64,000 bases of DNA from Cupriavidus pauculus (GTDB lineage: Bacteria; Pseudomonadota; Gammaproteobacteria; Burkholderiales; Burkholderiaceae), in assembly GCF_008801835.1 (NCBI RefSeq), contig NZ_VZOW01000002.1:1-64000 (forward strand), in the 5' to 3' direction. How positions within the stretch are numbered: position 1 is the stretch's first letter; the number at the start of each line of letters is the position of its first letter. The position numbers and the translations under genes were made by a program. Below, piece by piece: positions 18,761 to 27,358 of this stretch. The notes under the pieces are model-generated. The model saw only the letters and a program-made list of their open reading frames with translations, searched no databases and was not told where the DNA came from.

Positions 18761-19546
18761 TCAGTCTTCCAGGCGGCGGCGAAACACCCAGCGCGAGGCA
18801 TCCGAGGCGTCCTTGTCAAACGCATAGCCGTCCGCGTTGAAGCGCTTGAGTTTTGCCGGATCGGTCACGCGATGCGTCACCGCATAGCGGGCCATCGTAC
18901 CGCGCGCCCGCTTGGCATGAAACGAAATGATCTTGTAGCGGCCGCCCTTCCAGTCCTCGAACACGGGCGTGATCACGCGCGCATCGAGCACTTTTGGACG
19001 TACCACCTTGAAATACTCCTCGGACGCCAGATTCACCAGGGTCGGCTGGCCTTCGTGCTTCAGTTCGGCCATGTCCTTGTTGATGAGCTTCGTGACGTCG
19101 TCGCCCCAGAACGCATAGAGGTCCTTGCCCGCGGCGGTATCGAGCCGCGTGCCCATTTCCAGGCGATACGGCTGCATCCAGTCCATCGGCCGCAGCACGC
19201 CATAGAGACCGGAAAGAATGCGGATGTGCTTCTGAGCGAATGCCAGGTCGTCCGTGCTCAGTGTTTTGGCATCGAGCCCGTCGTAGACATCGCCATTGAA
19301 GGCCAGCACCGCCTGCTTGCTGTTGGCCGATGTGAATGTGGCCGACCAGTCGGCGTAGCGCGTGACGTTGAGCACGGCCAGCTTGTCGGAGATATCCATC
19401 AGCGCGCCCACATCCTGCGGCGCCAGCTTGCGCAGGCGGTCGATCAGCGTGGCGGAACGGTCGATAAAGCGCGGCAGCGTATGGGTCTTGACGCGCGGCG
19501 GTGTCTCGTAGTCCAGGGACTTGGCGGGGGACAGGACGATGAGCAT
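18761..19546 (-). CDS. yaaA: Peroxide stress protein YaaA
   Basis: A 261-residue protein of the YaaA/DUF328 family: [17 protein letters not shown] at the start, [29 protein letters not shown] and [11 protein letters not shown] in the middle, [13 protein letters not shown] near the end. In E. coli YaaA lowers free intracellular iron during peroxide stress. The ATG at 19546 gives exactly the family N-terminus; in-frame codons further upstream run across the divergent PIN gene. It lies 20 bases before the carboxypeptidase gene on the same strand, so the two are probably one transcript. Confidence 0.93.
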   Translation of the reverse strand: MLIVLSPAKSLDYETPPRVKTHTLPRFIDRSATLIDRLRKLAPQDVGALMDISDKLAVLNVTRYADWSATFTSANSKQAVLAFNGDVYDGLDAKTLSTDDLAFAQKHIRILSGLYGVLRPMDWMQPYRLEMGTRLDTAAGKDLYAFWGDDVTKLINKDMAELKHEGQPTLVNLASEEYFKVVRPKVLDARVITPVFEDWKGGRYKIISFHAKRARGTMARYAVTHRVTDPAKLKRFNADGYAFDKDASDASRWVFRRRLED

Positions 19547-19586
19547 GGCAAAATCGCGGACGGAAACAAAGTCGAGATTGTAGCGA

Positions 19587-20138
19587 ATGCCCACCGAGCC
19601 CACCGGCACCCCGATCAGCCCCCCTGCCGCCGCATCCATCGGCGCCCTGCCCGTCACATCGATCCCGCGCGTCGTGCTGGATTCCAATATCTGGGTGGAC
19701 CTGCTGGTCTTCCGCGATCCGCACGTCGAACCGATCCGCGCCGCGTTGGCCGCAGGCGCCATCGCGCCGGTGATACGCGCCGATTGCCGCGAGGAATTGC
19801 GCCGCGTGCTGGCCTATCCGCAGTTCGCGCGATTTGCCGTCGATATCGATACCGCGCTGGCCGAAGTGGATCGCCTCACCACGCTGGAGCCGCTGCCTGG
19901 TGCCGCCGAGGCCGACGCCATCCGCCTGCCGAAGTGCCGCGACACGGACGACCAGAAGTTCATCGAACTGGCGCATTTCGCGCGCGCCGCGCTGCTGGTG
20001 TCGAAGGACAAGGCGGTGCTGAAGCTGCGCAGCCGCCTGCGCCGCGCCAGCGGCGTGGAGGTGCTGCCGCCGCTGGCCTTTGCCCGATGGCTGGCGGACT
20101 GGACGCCCCCGCCCGCCAGCGCCGCCGATCCCCGCTAG
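19587..20138 (+). CDS. PIN-domain protein, putative toxin-antitoxin toxin family (COG1569-like)
   Basis: A 183-residue protein. After about 25 poorly conserved residues it has the PIN fold: [15 protein letters not shown] with the first acidic ligand, [17 protein letters not shown] with a conserved Glu, and [29 protein letters not shown] with the remaining acidic residues. PIN domains of this type are metal-dependent RNases. There is no obvious antitoxin gene on either side, so it may be an orphan housekeeping ribonuclease. It is divergent from yaaA with only 40 bases between the starts. Confidence 0.78.
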   Translation: MPTEPTGTPISPPAAASIGALPVTSIPRVVLDSNIWVDLLVFRDPHVEPIRAALAAGAIAPVIRADCREELRRVLAYPQFARFAVDIDTALAEVDRLTTLEPLPGAAEADAIRLPKCRDTDDQKFIELAHFARAALLVSKDKAVLKLRSRLRRASGVEVLPPLAFARWLADWTPPPASAADPR

Positions 20139-20186
20139 AATGTCGCACTGGTCTCTTTGCCCGGCTATTCCCGTTCCCGCCCCACC

Positions 20187-21356
20187 ATGTCCGAATCGAC
20201 CCTTGCCCCGCTGAATCCACCGCTGTCGCGCCTGCCCAAGGTGGGCACCACGATTTTCACCGTGATGTCGGCGCTGGCCGCCGAAAAGAACGCCGTGAAC
20301 CTGGGCCAGGGATTTCCGGATTTCGACTGCGATCCGCGCATTGTCGACGCCGTGGCCGACGCCATGCGCGCAGGCCACAACCAGTACCCGCCGATGGCGG
20401 GCGTGCCGGTGCTGCGGCAGGCCATCGCCGCCAAGATTGCCGCGCTCTACGGCCACCAGTACGACTGGAATACCGAGATCACCGTCACGGCGGGCGCCAC
20501 GCAGGCGCTGCTGACCGCGATCCTGTGCGCCGTGCATCCCGGCGACGAAGTGATCGTGCTGGAGCCCTGCTACGACAGCTACCTGCCCGCGATCGAGCTG
20601 GCGGGCGCCACGGCCGTACCGGTGCGGCTGGAAGCACCGCTGTTCCGGATTCCGTTCGACAAGCTGGCCGCCGCGATCACGCCGAAGACGCGCATGATCA
20701 TGATTAACACGCCGCACAATCCCACCGGCACGATCTGGCGCGAAGACGACATGCGGCAGTTGGCCGATTTGCTGGCCGGCACCGATATCCTCGTGTTGTC
20801 CGATGAAGTCTACGAACACATGGTGTACGACGGCCAGCGGCACGAATCGGTGTCGCGCCATCCCGAACTCGCGCGCCGCAGCTTCGTCGTGTCGAGCTTC
20901 GGCAAGACTTATCACGTAACCGGCTGGAAGGTCGGCTATGTGACCGCGCCGGCCGCGCTGATGAACGAATTCCGCAAGGTGCACCAGTTCAACGTCTTCA
21001 CCGTCAATACGCCGGTGCAATACGGCCTGGCCCAATACATGACGGATCCGGCGCCGTACCTGAACCTGCCGGCGTTCTATCAGGCCAAGCGCGACTTTTT
21101 CCGCGCGGGACTGGCCAATACGCGCTTCCGCCTGTTGCCTTCCGATGGCACGTACTTCCAATGCGTCGACTATTCGGCCATCTCGGACATGAGCGAAGCG
21201 GACTTTTCGATGTGGCTGACGCGCGAGATCGGCGTGGCCGCGATTCCGGTGTCCGCGTTCTACTCCGAACCGCGGGAATCGGGCGTGGTGCGCTTCTGCT
21301 TCGCCAAGAAGGAAGAGACGCTGCAATTGGCGCTCGACCGGCTGGCCAAACTGTAA
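20187..21356 (+). CDS. PLP-dependent aminotransferase (methionine/kynurenine aminotransferase type, YbdL-like)
   Basis: A 389-residue class I/II aminotransferase. NLGQGFPDFDCDP and GHNQYPPMAGVPVLRQAIA are at the N-terminus, GATQALLTAI binds phosphate, NTPHNPTGTIW is the family motif, LSDEVYEHMVYDG contains the PLP-binding Asp and Tyr, and the Schiff-base lysine is in VSSFGKTYHVTGWKVGYV. The sequence fits YbdL-like enzymes that use methionine and aromatic amino acids. The ATG at 20187 was preferred to a TTG 30 bases upstream. It begins 48 bases after the PIN gene. Confidence 0.9.
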   Translation: MSESTLAPLNPPLSRLPKVGTTIFTVMSALAAEKNAVNLGQGFPDFDCDPRIVDAVADAMRAGHNQYPPMAGVPVLRQAIAAKIAALYGHQYDWNTEITVTAGATQALLTAILCAVHPGDEVIVLEPCYDSYLPAIELAGATAVPVRLEAPLFRIPFDKLAAAITPKTRMIMINTPHNPTGTIWREDDMRQLADLLAGTDILVLSDEVYEHMVYDGQRHESVSRHPELARRSFVVSSFGKTYHVTGWKVGYVTAPAALMNEFRKVHQFNVFTVNTPVQYGLAQYMTDPAPYLNLPAFYQAKRDFFRAGLANTRFRLLPSDGTYFQCVDYSAISDMSEADFSMWLTREIGVAAIPVSAFYSEPRESGVVRFCFAKKEETLQLALDRLAKL

Positions 21357-21412
21357 GCGACGCCGGCGCGGCACGAGGCGCAGGCTATAAGCTGCACGCA
21401 TTCCCGCCATGA

Positions 21413-21452
21413 AGAAAAGCCCCGCAGGCTTCCCGCCGCGGGGCTTTTTGCT
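21413..21452. terminator. Hairpin after the aminotransferase gene
   Basis: An AAAGCCCCGC / GCGGGGCTTT stem with an 11-base loop is followed by T residues. It sits between convergent genes and could act on both. Confidence 0.75.
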
Positions 21453-21486
21453 TATGGTCTGCCGGTTGTGGCTGCCGGTTGTGGCG

Positions 21487-22128
21487 TCACTTGTTACGGC
21501 TGAGCATCAATTCCGTGTTCGCCTTGCGCTCGGCATTGAGCTTCTGCACCGTCGGCCGCTCGGACATCGCCTTCAGGTAGTCCTTGACCGGCAGGCTTGC
21601 CAGCAGATCTTCACCGTAGATGATTTTTGTGCACGACGATATCAGCGGCAAATGGCACACCGCGGCGCAGTCGGCCAGCGTGAACGCATCGCCGGCGAGG
21701 TACGGAGAAAACTTCGCAAGCTTGCCGAACGCCGGGACGTACTTCTCCAGCGGGTTGCGCTGGCGCTCCTTGACCTTGTCGCTGACCTTGCCGCCGAAGA
21801 ACGCCTCGGGATACAGCTCGCGCGCGGTCAATTCCAGATACAGCTCGAGGAACGTGATGAGTTCGCGCACCTTGGCTGCCTGGAACGGATCCGCCGGCAG
21901 CAGCGGCGACTGGCGATAAGTGGTCTCGATGTACTCGACGATCGGTTCGGACTCGCACAACGGGCCGGCATCGGTGATGATGTAGGGAACCTTGCCCAGC
22001 GGCGACGCCGAGCGATCGGTTTCGCCCAGCCAGGCCAGCACTTCCTCGAACGGCAAGTTCTTTTCCAGCAGCGCCAGCTTCACCTTGTTGTAGTAGTTGC
22101 TGGCGGAAAATCCGCAAAGCTTCAACAT
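21487..22128 (-). CDS. Glutathione S-transferase family protein
   Basis: A 213-residue protein with an N-terminal thioredoxin-like domain (MLKLCGFSASNYYNKVKLALLEKNL, then GKVPYIITDAGPLCESEPIVEYIE with the glutathione-binding Glu-Ser pair) and a C-terminal helical domain (YLAGDAFTLADCAAVCHLPL). The substrate is unknown. It is divergent from the 3-hydroxyacyl-CoA dehydrogenase gene. Confidence 0.88.
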   Translation of the reverse strand: MLKLCGFSASNYYNKVKLALLEKNLPFEEVLAWLGETDRSASPLGKVPYIITDAGPLCESEPIVEYIETTYRQSPLLPADPFQAAKVRELITFLELYLELTARELYPEAFFGGKVSDKVKERQRNPLEKYVPAFGKLAKFSPYLAGDAFTLADCAAVCHLPLISSCTKIIYGEDLLASLPVKDYLKAMSERPTVQKLNAERKANTELMLSRNK

Positions 22129-22312
22129 GTCGTCTCTCTCCGTGATGATGTGCGAATGATTATGTGAATGGTGATGTCGATGGTCGTGTGAGCAGTCGGT
22201 GATCGGTTGGTGTCGACCCCGGACCGCACCATCGTCCTCTGCCCTGCATTGCCTGGCCGATCAGCGCACGCCGCATGCATGGCGCATCTGTCGCGAAAGC
22301 TGCAGAAAACGT

Positions 22313-22331
22313 ACGATCGTGCTAATTTAGC
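22313..22331. promoter_or_regulatory. Two adjacent small palindromes before the 3-hydroxyacyl-CoA dehydrogenase gene
   Basis: ACGATCGT (22313-22320) abuts GCTAATTTAGC (22321-22331, a 5+1+5 palindrome), just 22 bases before the start codon. An operator for a fatty-acid-catabolism regulator is possible, but no regulator gene is adjacent. Confidence 0.3.
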
Positions 22332-22352
22332 CACAACTTTTTTGGACCAACA

Positions 22353-23876
22353 ATGAGCAATTCCACCATCCAGACGCTTGGCATCGTTGGCACGGGCGCC
22401 ATGGGCCGCGGCATCGCGCAGATCGCCGCGCAGGCAGGCCTGACTGTCAATCTGTACGACACCAACGCGCAAGCCGTGGCCGCCGCGCGCCAGTACCTGC
22501 AGGATACCTTCGCCAAGCTGGCCGACAAGGGCAAGATCAGCGCCGCCGACAGCGAAGCGGCGCTGGCCCGCGTCAAGGCATGCAACGCGCTGCAAGACCT
22601 GGCCGCCTGCGACATGGTGGTGGAAGCGATTGTCGAAAAGCTGGAAGTCAAGCGCGATCTGGTCGCCAAGCTCGAAGGAATTCTGCGCGAAGATGCGGTG
22701 ATCGCGTCGAATACGTCGTCGCTGTCGATCACCGCCATCGCGGTGGGCGCGAAAAAGCCGGGGCGCATCGTCGGTTATCACTTCTTCAACCCGGTGCCGC
22801 TGATGAAGGTCGTTGAAGTGATCGACGGCCTGTCCGGCGATCCGGCCATCGGCGACCAGTTGATGGCGCTGTCGCGCCGCATGGGCCATACGCCGGTGCG
22901 CTGCAAGGACATGCCCGGTTTCATCGTCAACCATGCCGGCCGCGGCATGAACATCGAAGGCCTGAAGGCAGCACAGGAAGGCGTGGCCGAGTTTGTCGAC
23001 ATCGACAACATCATGCGCGAGCAGGCCGGCTTCCGCATGGGCCCGTTCGAACTGATGGACCTGACCGGGCTCGATGTGTCGCATCCGGTGATGGAATCGA
23101 TTTACAACCAGTTCTATCAGGAAGCGCGCTATCGACCTTCGCCGATTACGCAACTGCGCTACACCGGCGGCCTGCTTGGCCGCAAGACCGGCGCAGGCTT
23201 CTACACCTATCCCGACGGCCAGAAGCAAGTGCCGGCCGCCCGCGCCGTGCCCGATGCGCGCCCCGCCAACGTATGGGTGAGCCGCGCCAACGAACGCGGC
23301 CATGCGATGACCGTTAAGCTGCTGACCGCACTGGGCGTCACGCCCGAAGCGGGCAATCAGCCGTCGGCCGATGCACTGATCGTGGTCACGCCGCTGGGCC
23401 TGGACGCCACCACCGCTGCGCTCGAAGAAGGCCTCGACGCGACGCGCGTGGTTGCCATCGATACGCTGCTGCCATTCGAGGCCACCAAGCGCCGCACGCT
23501 GATGACCACCCCGGCCACCAGCGCCGCCGCACGCGACGCCGCGCACGGCCTGTTTGCCAGCGATGGCGTGCCGGTCACGCTGATCCGCGATTCGGCCGGC
23601 TTCATCGCCCAGCGCATCATCGGCTGCATCGTCAACATTGCCAGCGACATCGCACAGCAACGCATCGCCACACCGACCGACATCGACCTCGCCGTGAACC
23701 TGGGCCTCGGCTATCCGAAGGGACCGCTGGCGCTGGGCGACACGATTGGCGCCGCGGTGATCCTGGAAGTACTGCGCAACATGAATCGCCTGACCGGCGA
23801 CATGCGCTACCGCGCAAGCCCGTGGCTGTGGCGCCGCGCGGGTCTTGGCCTGTCGCTGCTGACCGAAGAAGCCTGA
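22353..23876 (+). CDS. 3-hydroxyacyl-CoA dehydrogenase (PaaH/FadB2-like, two C-terminal domains)
   Basis: A 507-residue enzyme oxidising 3-hydroxyacyl-CoA with NAD. The NAD-binding motif is GIVGTGAMGRGIAQIAA (about residues 9-25) and the catalytic His is in GYHFFNPVPLMKVVEVI. A first C-terminal 3HCDH domain (PGFIVNHAGRGMNIEGL ... GRKTGAGFYTYPDG) is followed by a linker region and a second 3HCDH domain (DSAGFIAQRIIGCIVNIASDIAQQ ... GLGYPKGPLALGDTIG), the usual layout for the 500-residue PaaH-type. It starts a same-strand group with an enoyl-CoA hydratase and an ACAD11-type kinase. Confidence 0.92.
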   Translation: MSNSTIQTLGIVGTGAMGRGIAQIAAQAGLTVNLYDTNAQAVAAARQYLQDTFAKLADKGKISAADSEAALARVKACNALQDLAACDMVVEAIVEKLEVKRDLVAKLEGILREDAVIASNTSSLSITAIAVGAKKPGRIVGYHFFNPVPLMKVVEVIDGLSGDPAIGDQLMALSRRMGHTPVRCKDMPGFIVNHAGRGMNIEGLKAAQEGVAEFVDIDNIMREQAGFRMGPFELMDLTGLDVSHPVMESIYNQFYQEARYRPSPITQLRYTGGLLGRKTGAGFYTYPDGQKQVPAARAVPDARPANVWVSRANERGHAMTVKLLTALGVTPEAGNQPSADALIVVTPLGLDATTAALEEGLDATRVVAIDTLLPFEATKRRTLMTTPATSAAARDAAHGLFASDGVPVTLIRDSAGFIAQRIIGCIVNIASDIAQQRIATPTDIDLAVNLGLGYPKGPLALGDTIGAAVILEVLRNMNRLTGDMRYRASPWLWRRAGLGLSLLTEEA

Positions 23877-23885
23877 TCGAAAGAG

Positions 23886-23922
23886 GCGCCCCGCCGAGAC
23901 ACGGGGCGCCGTTTGTTTTTCT
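23886..23922 (+). terminator. Hairpin between the dehydrogenase and hydratase genes
   Basis: A GGCGCCCCG / CGGGGCGCC stem (23886-23894 with 23903-23911) is followed by TTTGTTTTT. It should reduce read-through into the hydratase gene, which may therefore have its own promoter. Confidence 0.65.
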
Positions 23923-23945
23923 AGCCCCCAGATAACGAGGCTGCG

Positions 23946-24725
23946 ATGACTGCCCAACTGCTGTCCGAACGCGTCGACTCGACGCTGATCCTGACCATTT
24001 CCAACCCCGAAGCACGCAACGCCCTGCACCCGGACATCTATGCCGCATCGCAGGAGGCGCTCGAGGTGGCCGCGCGTGACGATTCGATCCGCGCGGTGGT
24101 GCTTACGGGCGCCAACGGCGTGTTCTGCGCGGGCGGCAATCTGAACCGCCTGCTTGGCAATCGCTCGCAACCGCCTGCGGTGCAGGCCGCCAGCATCGAA
24201 ACCCTGCATCACTGGATCGAATCGTTCCACGCCTTTCCGAAGCCGATCATCGCCGCCGTGGAAGGCCCCGCGGCGGGGGCCGGTTTTTCGCTGGTGCTGG
24301 CGTGCGACTACGTGGTGGCTGCCAGCGACGCGAAATTCGTCATGGCCTATGTGAAGGTGGGCCTCACGCCCGATGGCGGCGGATCGTACGAGATCGCGCG
24401 CATGCTGCCGCGCCAGCTGGCCAGCGAAATCCTGATGGAAGGCAAGCCTGTCGACCCCGCGCGGCTGGCGCACTTCGGCATCGTCAATCGCGTGGTGCAG
24501 CCGGGACACGCGCTGACCGAAGCGCTGCGGATCGCCGAAAACCTCGCCCGCGAATCGCCCAATGCGGTGCGCGGCATGAAAGCGCTGATCAACCACGCCG
24601 GCACCGCCACGCTGACGGAACATCTCGCAGCCGAGCGCGACAGCTTCGTGGCCGCGCTCCATCACAAGGACGCCGGCGAAGGCATCGGCGCCTTTCTCGA
24701 AAAGCGCAGGCCCAACTATCGCTGA
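23946..24725 (+). CDS. Enoyl-CoA hydratase/isomerase family protein
   Basis: A 259-residue crotonase-fold protein. The oxyanion hole is formed by FCAGGNLNRLL and EGPAAGAGFSLVLACD. The segment AYVKVGLTPDGGGSYEIARML carries Asp where typical hydratases have Glu, a pattern seen in isomerase-like members such as PaaG. Hydration or isomerisation of an enoyl-CoA is the likely role, and the adjacent 3-hydroxyacyl-CoA dehydrogenase would take the product. The ATG at 23946 is preceded by an ACGAGG ribosome binding site. Confidence 0.87.
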   Translation: MTAQLLSERVDSTLILTISNPEARNALHPDIYAASQEALEVAARDDSIRAVVLTGANGVFCAGGNLNRLLGNRSQPPAVQAASIETLHHWIESFHAFPKPIIAAVEGPAAGAGFSLVLACDYVVAASDAKFVMAYVKVGLTPDGGGSYEIARMLPRQLASEILMEGKPVDPARLAHFGIVNRVVQPGHALTEALRIAENLARESPNAVRGMKALINHAGTATLTEHLAAERDSFVAALHHKDAGEGIGAFLEKRRPNYR

Positions 24726-24781
24726 AGCCCGGCCGCGCTGACAACGCAGACAAAACAACGACATTGCGGAGAGAGACACTT

Positions 24782-25858
24782 ATGAGCACCAACGTTTCGC
24801 ACTTTGAAGGTACGCGGCCCGTGGCAGATCAACAGCGCTTCGATGTTGCCGCGCTGGAGGCCTGGATGCGCGAGCACGTCGACGGCTTTGCCGGCCCGCT
24901 GACCGTCGAGCAGTTCAAGGGCGGTCAGTCGAATCCCACCTTCAAACTCATCACGCCGGGGCAGACCTACGTGATGCGCGCCAAGCCAGGGCCGAAATCG
25001 AAGCTTCTGCCGTCCGCCCATGCGATCGAGCGCGAGTATCGCGTCATGAAGGCGCTTGCCGGCACCGATGTTCCCGTGGCGCACATGTACGCGCTGTGCG
25101 AGGACGAAGGCGTGATCGGCCGCGCGTTCTACATCATGGAGTTCGTCAGCGGCCGTGTGCTGTGGGACCAGGCGCTGCCCGACATGACACCCAGCGAGCG
25201 CGGCGCGATCTACGACGAGATGAACCGCGTTATCGCCGCGTTGCATTCGGTCGACTACAAGGCCATCGGCCTGGCCGATTACGGCAAGCCCGGCAACTAT
25301 TTTCAGCGCCAGATCGAGCGCTGGAGCAAGCAGTACAAGCTGTCGGAAACGGAATCGATTCCGGCCATGGACAAGCTGATCGCCTGGCTGCCCGAGCATA
25401 TCCCGCAGGAAGCCGATGAACTGACGAGCATCGTGCACGGCGATTACCGGCTCGACAACCTCATGTTCCATCCCACCGAGCCCAGGGTGCTGGCCGTGCT
25501 GGACTGGGAGTTGTCGACGCTTGGTCATCCGATGGCCGATTTCGGCTATCACTGCATGAGCTGGCATATCCAGCCCGGTCAGTTCCGCGGCATTGCGGGC
25601 CTCGATCATCAAGCGCTGGGCATTCCCGACGAAGCCGCCTATCGCCGCCTGTACGAAGCGCGCACGGGCCGCCAGGTCACCGGCGACTGGAACTTCTATC
25701 TCGCTTTCAGCATGTTCCGCATCGCCGGAATTCTGCAAGGCATCATGAAGCGCGTGGTCGATGGCACGGCGTCGTCGGCACAGGCGCTCGACGCAGGCAA
25801 GCGCGCCCGGCCGATGGCCGAAATGGGCTGGACCTACGCCCAGAAATCAGGCGCCTGA
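24782..25858 (+). CDS. ACAD11-type phosphotransferase (aminoglycoside phosphotransferase fold)
   Basis: A 358-residue kinase-fold protein. The N-terminal lobe has the hallmark EQFKGGQSNPTFKLITPG and LLPSAHAIEREYRVMKAL, close to the N-terminal kinase domain of vertebrate ACAD10/ACAD11. The catalytic loop is VHGDYRLDN (His219, Gly220, Asp221) and the metal-binding motif is VLDWELSTLGHP. In mitochondria and in the Pseudomonas levulinate pathway (LvaA), this family phosphorylates 4-hydroxyacyl-CoA at the 4-hydroxyl. A partner acyl-CoA dehydrogenase of ACAD10/11 type is encoded at 47788, 22 kb away. The ATG at 24782 has GGAGAG upstream. Confidence 0.88.
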   Translation: MSTNVSHFEGTRPVADQQRFDVAALEAWMREHVDGFAGPLTVEQFKGGQSNPTFKLITPGQTYVMRAKPGPKSKLLPSAHAIEREYRVMKALAGTDVPVAHMYALCEDEGVIGRAFYIMEFVSGRVLWDQALPDMTPSERGAIYDEMNRVIAALHSVDYKAIGLADYGKPGNYFQRQIERWSKQYKLSETESIPAMDKLIAWLPEHIPQEADELTSIVHGDYRLDNLMFHPTEPRVLAVLDWELSTLGHPMADFGYHCMSWHIQPGQFRGIAGLDHQALGIPDEAAYRRLYEARTGRQVTGDWNFYLAFSMFRIAGILQGIMKRVVDGTASSAQALDAGKRARPMAEMGWTYAQKSGA

Positions 25859-26294
25859 TTCGGGTCGTCTGCCTGTTCTTGCTTAGCTGTCGCTGGCCTG
25901 TTTGCTTGCCGCGCTGGGCCATTTGACGGTCGTTGATCGACGGTTGATCGACGGTTGCGCGGCTGTTCAAGCCCTGCTCCCGGCCGCGCGCGACCTTTGC
26001 AGCTGCGTTTCCAAGTGCGCGGCGCGTGGGCCGTCCTCTCCTACCGTTGATGCGCCCTGCCACCTTCATGTAGGCCATCCATCATTTGAGGGCGGCGGCG
26101 GCGCGCTTTAGTCATCCGACAACTGAGCACATTCAGTTGGCTTAAGCTGCGGCCCGCGTTCACGAGCCGTCGCGTTTGGGCGACTTCTGCGGCAGGTTTC
26201 TACGTGTTTTCCTGATAGACCGTGCTCGAATTCAAGCCTACACTTCCGTCATGTTGTACGACAACTGATGATAAGTGTTGACTGGAGACACAGC
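25859..26294. other. 436-base intergenic region before the second Bug gene
   Basis: No gene was recognised here. The first part repeats GTTGATCGACGGTTGATCGACGG at about 25933-25956, a short direct duplication of GGTTGATCGAC-like sequence. The last part carries the palindromic site listed separately and the ribosome binding site TGGAG of the Bug gene. Confidence 0.5.
26254..26264. promoter_or_regulatory. Candidate FadR-subfamily GntR operator
   Basis: TTGTACGACAA fits the TNGTNNNACNA core consensus of FadR-type GntR regulators and lies 31 bases before the Bug start codon. No GntR gene is in the window. A related half-site, CCGACAAC, occurs at about 26116. Confidence 0.4.
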
Positions 26295-27308
26295 ATGACC
26301 TCTTCTCGCCGCCAATTTCTCGGGCAACTTTCCGGCATGGCCGCGCTTGGCACGCTAGGCACCGTGGGTTCCGCGGGCATCCTGGCACCGGCGTCCGCGT
26401 GGGCCCAGGACAAATGGCCGACCAAGCCGATCCGCCTGGTGGTGCCCTACCCCGCCGGCGGTTCGTCCGACATCATTGCGCGCCTGATCAGCAAACCCCT
26501 GGGTGAGGCGCTGGGCCAGCCGATCGTGGTCGACAACCGTCCGGGCGCGAATGGCAACATCGGCGCCGCGATGGTCGCGCAAGCCGGTACGGACAACCAC
26601 ACGTTGCTTCTTTGCGACGTCGGCGCGCTGGCGATCAGCCCGTCCGTCTACACCAAACTCACTTTCAACCCTGAGAAAGATCTGAAAGCAGTATCGATGC
26701 TGGCGTACTCGCCGCACCTGCTGGTGGTGCATCCGTCGGTGCCGGTCAGCAACCTCAAGGAACTGGTTGCGCTGTCGCACAAGCAGACGCTCAACTTCGC
26801 CGTGACTGCCATCGGCAGCGCCCCGCACCTGGCCGGCGTGGCCGTACAGCAAGCCACCCAGGCCGCGTGGCAATACGTGCCGTACAAGGGCGGCGCGCAG
26901 GCCATTGCCGACACCGTCGGCGGCACCGCGCAGGTGCTGATGAACGGCATGCTGGCCACGCTGCCGCAGGTTCAATCGGGCAAGCTCAAGCTGCTGGCGG
27001 TGTCCAAGCGCACGCGCATGGCACTGGTGAGCCAGACGCCAACCATCGCGGAAAGCGGCGTGCCCAACTTTGAATCGGGCACGTGGCAGGGCGTGATGGC
27101 GCCCGCCGGCATGCCGGATGCGCTGGTTCAGCGCCTCAATGCCGAACTGGTGAAGATCATTCGGACGCCTGAAATCCGCGCGCAACTGGCCGGACAAGGC
27201 GCGGAAGTCGTGACCATGTCGCCGGCCGACACCGGCAAGTGGTTCAGCGCCGAAGAAAAGCGCTGGGCACAGGTAGTCAAGGCCTCGGGCGTCAAGTTGG
27301 ACGCCTGA
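26295..27308 (+). CDS. Bug-family (TctC) periplasmic solute-binding protein with Tat-type signal
   Basis: A 337-residue binding protein. The N-terminus MTSSRRQFLGQLSGMAAL holds a twin-arginine motif (SRRQFLG), and cleavage is likely after SAWA. The Bug fold follows: KWPTKPIRLVVPYPAGGSSDIIARL, PIVVDNRPGANGNIGAAMVAQAG and YVPYKGGAQAIADTVGGTAQVLMNGM. The ligand is unknown. The gene stands alone, with its own terminator and an upstream GntR-like palindrome. The ATG at 26295 was chosen because TGGAG precedes it by 7 bases and the Tat signal starts there. Confidence 0.92.
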   Translation: MTSSRRQFLGQLSGMAALGTLGTVGSAGILAPASAWAQDKWPTKPIRLVVPYPAGGSSDIIARLISKPLGEALGQPIVVDNRPGANGNIGAAMVAQAGTDNHTLLLCDVGALAISPSVYTKLTFNPEKDLKAVSMLAYSPHLLVVHPSVPVSNLKELVALSHKQTLNFAVTAIGSAPHLAGVAVQQATQAAWQYVPYKGGAQAIADTVGGTAQVLMNGMLATLPQVQSGKLKLLAVSKRTRMALVSQTPTIAESGVPNFESGTWQGVMAPAGMPDALVQRLNAELVKIIRTPEIRAQLAGQGAEVVTMSPADTGKWFSAEEKRWAQVVKASGVKLDA

Positions 27309-27330
27309 AGCTTCCCCCGCAGTCACCCCG

Positions 27331-27358
27331 ACGGGCGCGATCTTCGCGCCCGTTTTTC
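27331..27358 (+). terminator. Terminator after the second Bug gene
   Basis: ACGGGCGCGA (27331-27340) pairs with TCGCGCCCGT (27344-27353) and is followed by four further T residues. Confidence 0.85.

Noticed and set aside
18816..21410. An 864-codon minus-strand frame across yaaA, the PIN gene and the aminotransferase gene
   Set aside because: It covers three well-supported genes, and its translation is low-complexity Arg/Gly/His sequence without any domain.
22122..24779. An 885-codon minus-strand frame opposite the dehydrogenase and hydratase genes
   Set aside because: Both plus-strand genes have full motif sets, and the antisense product has none.
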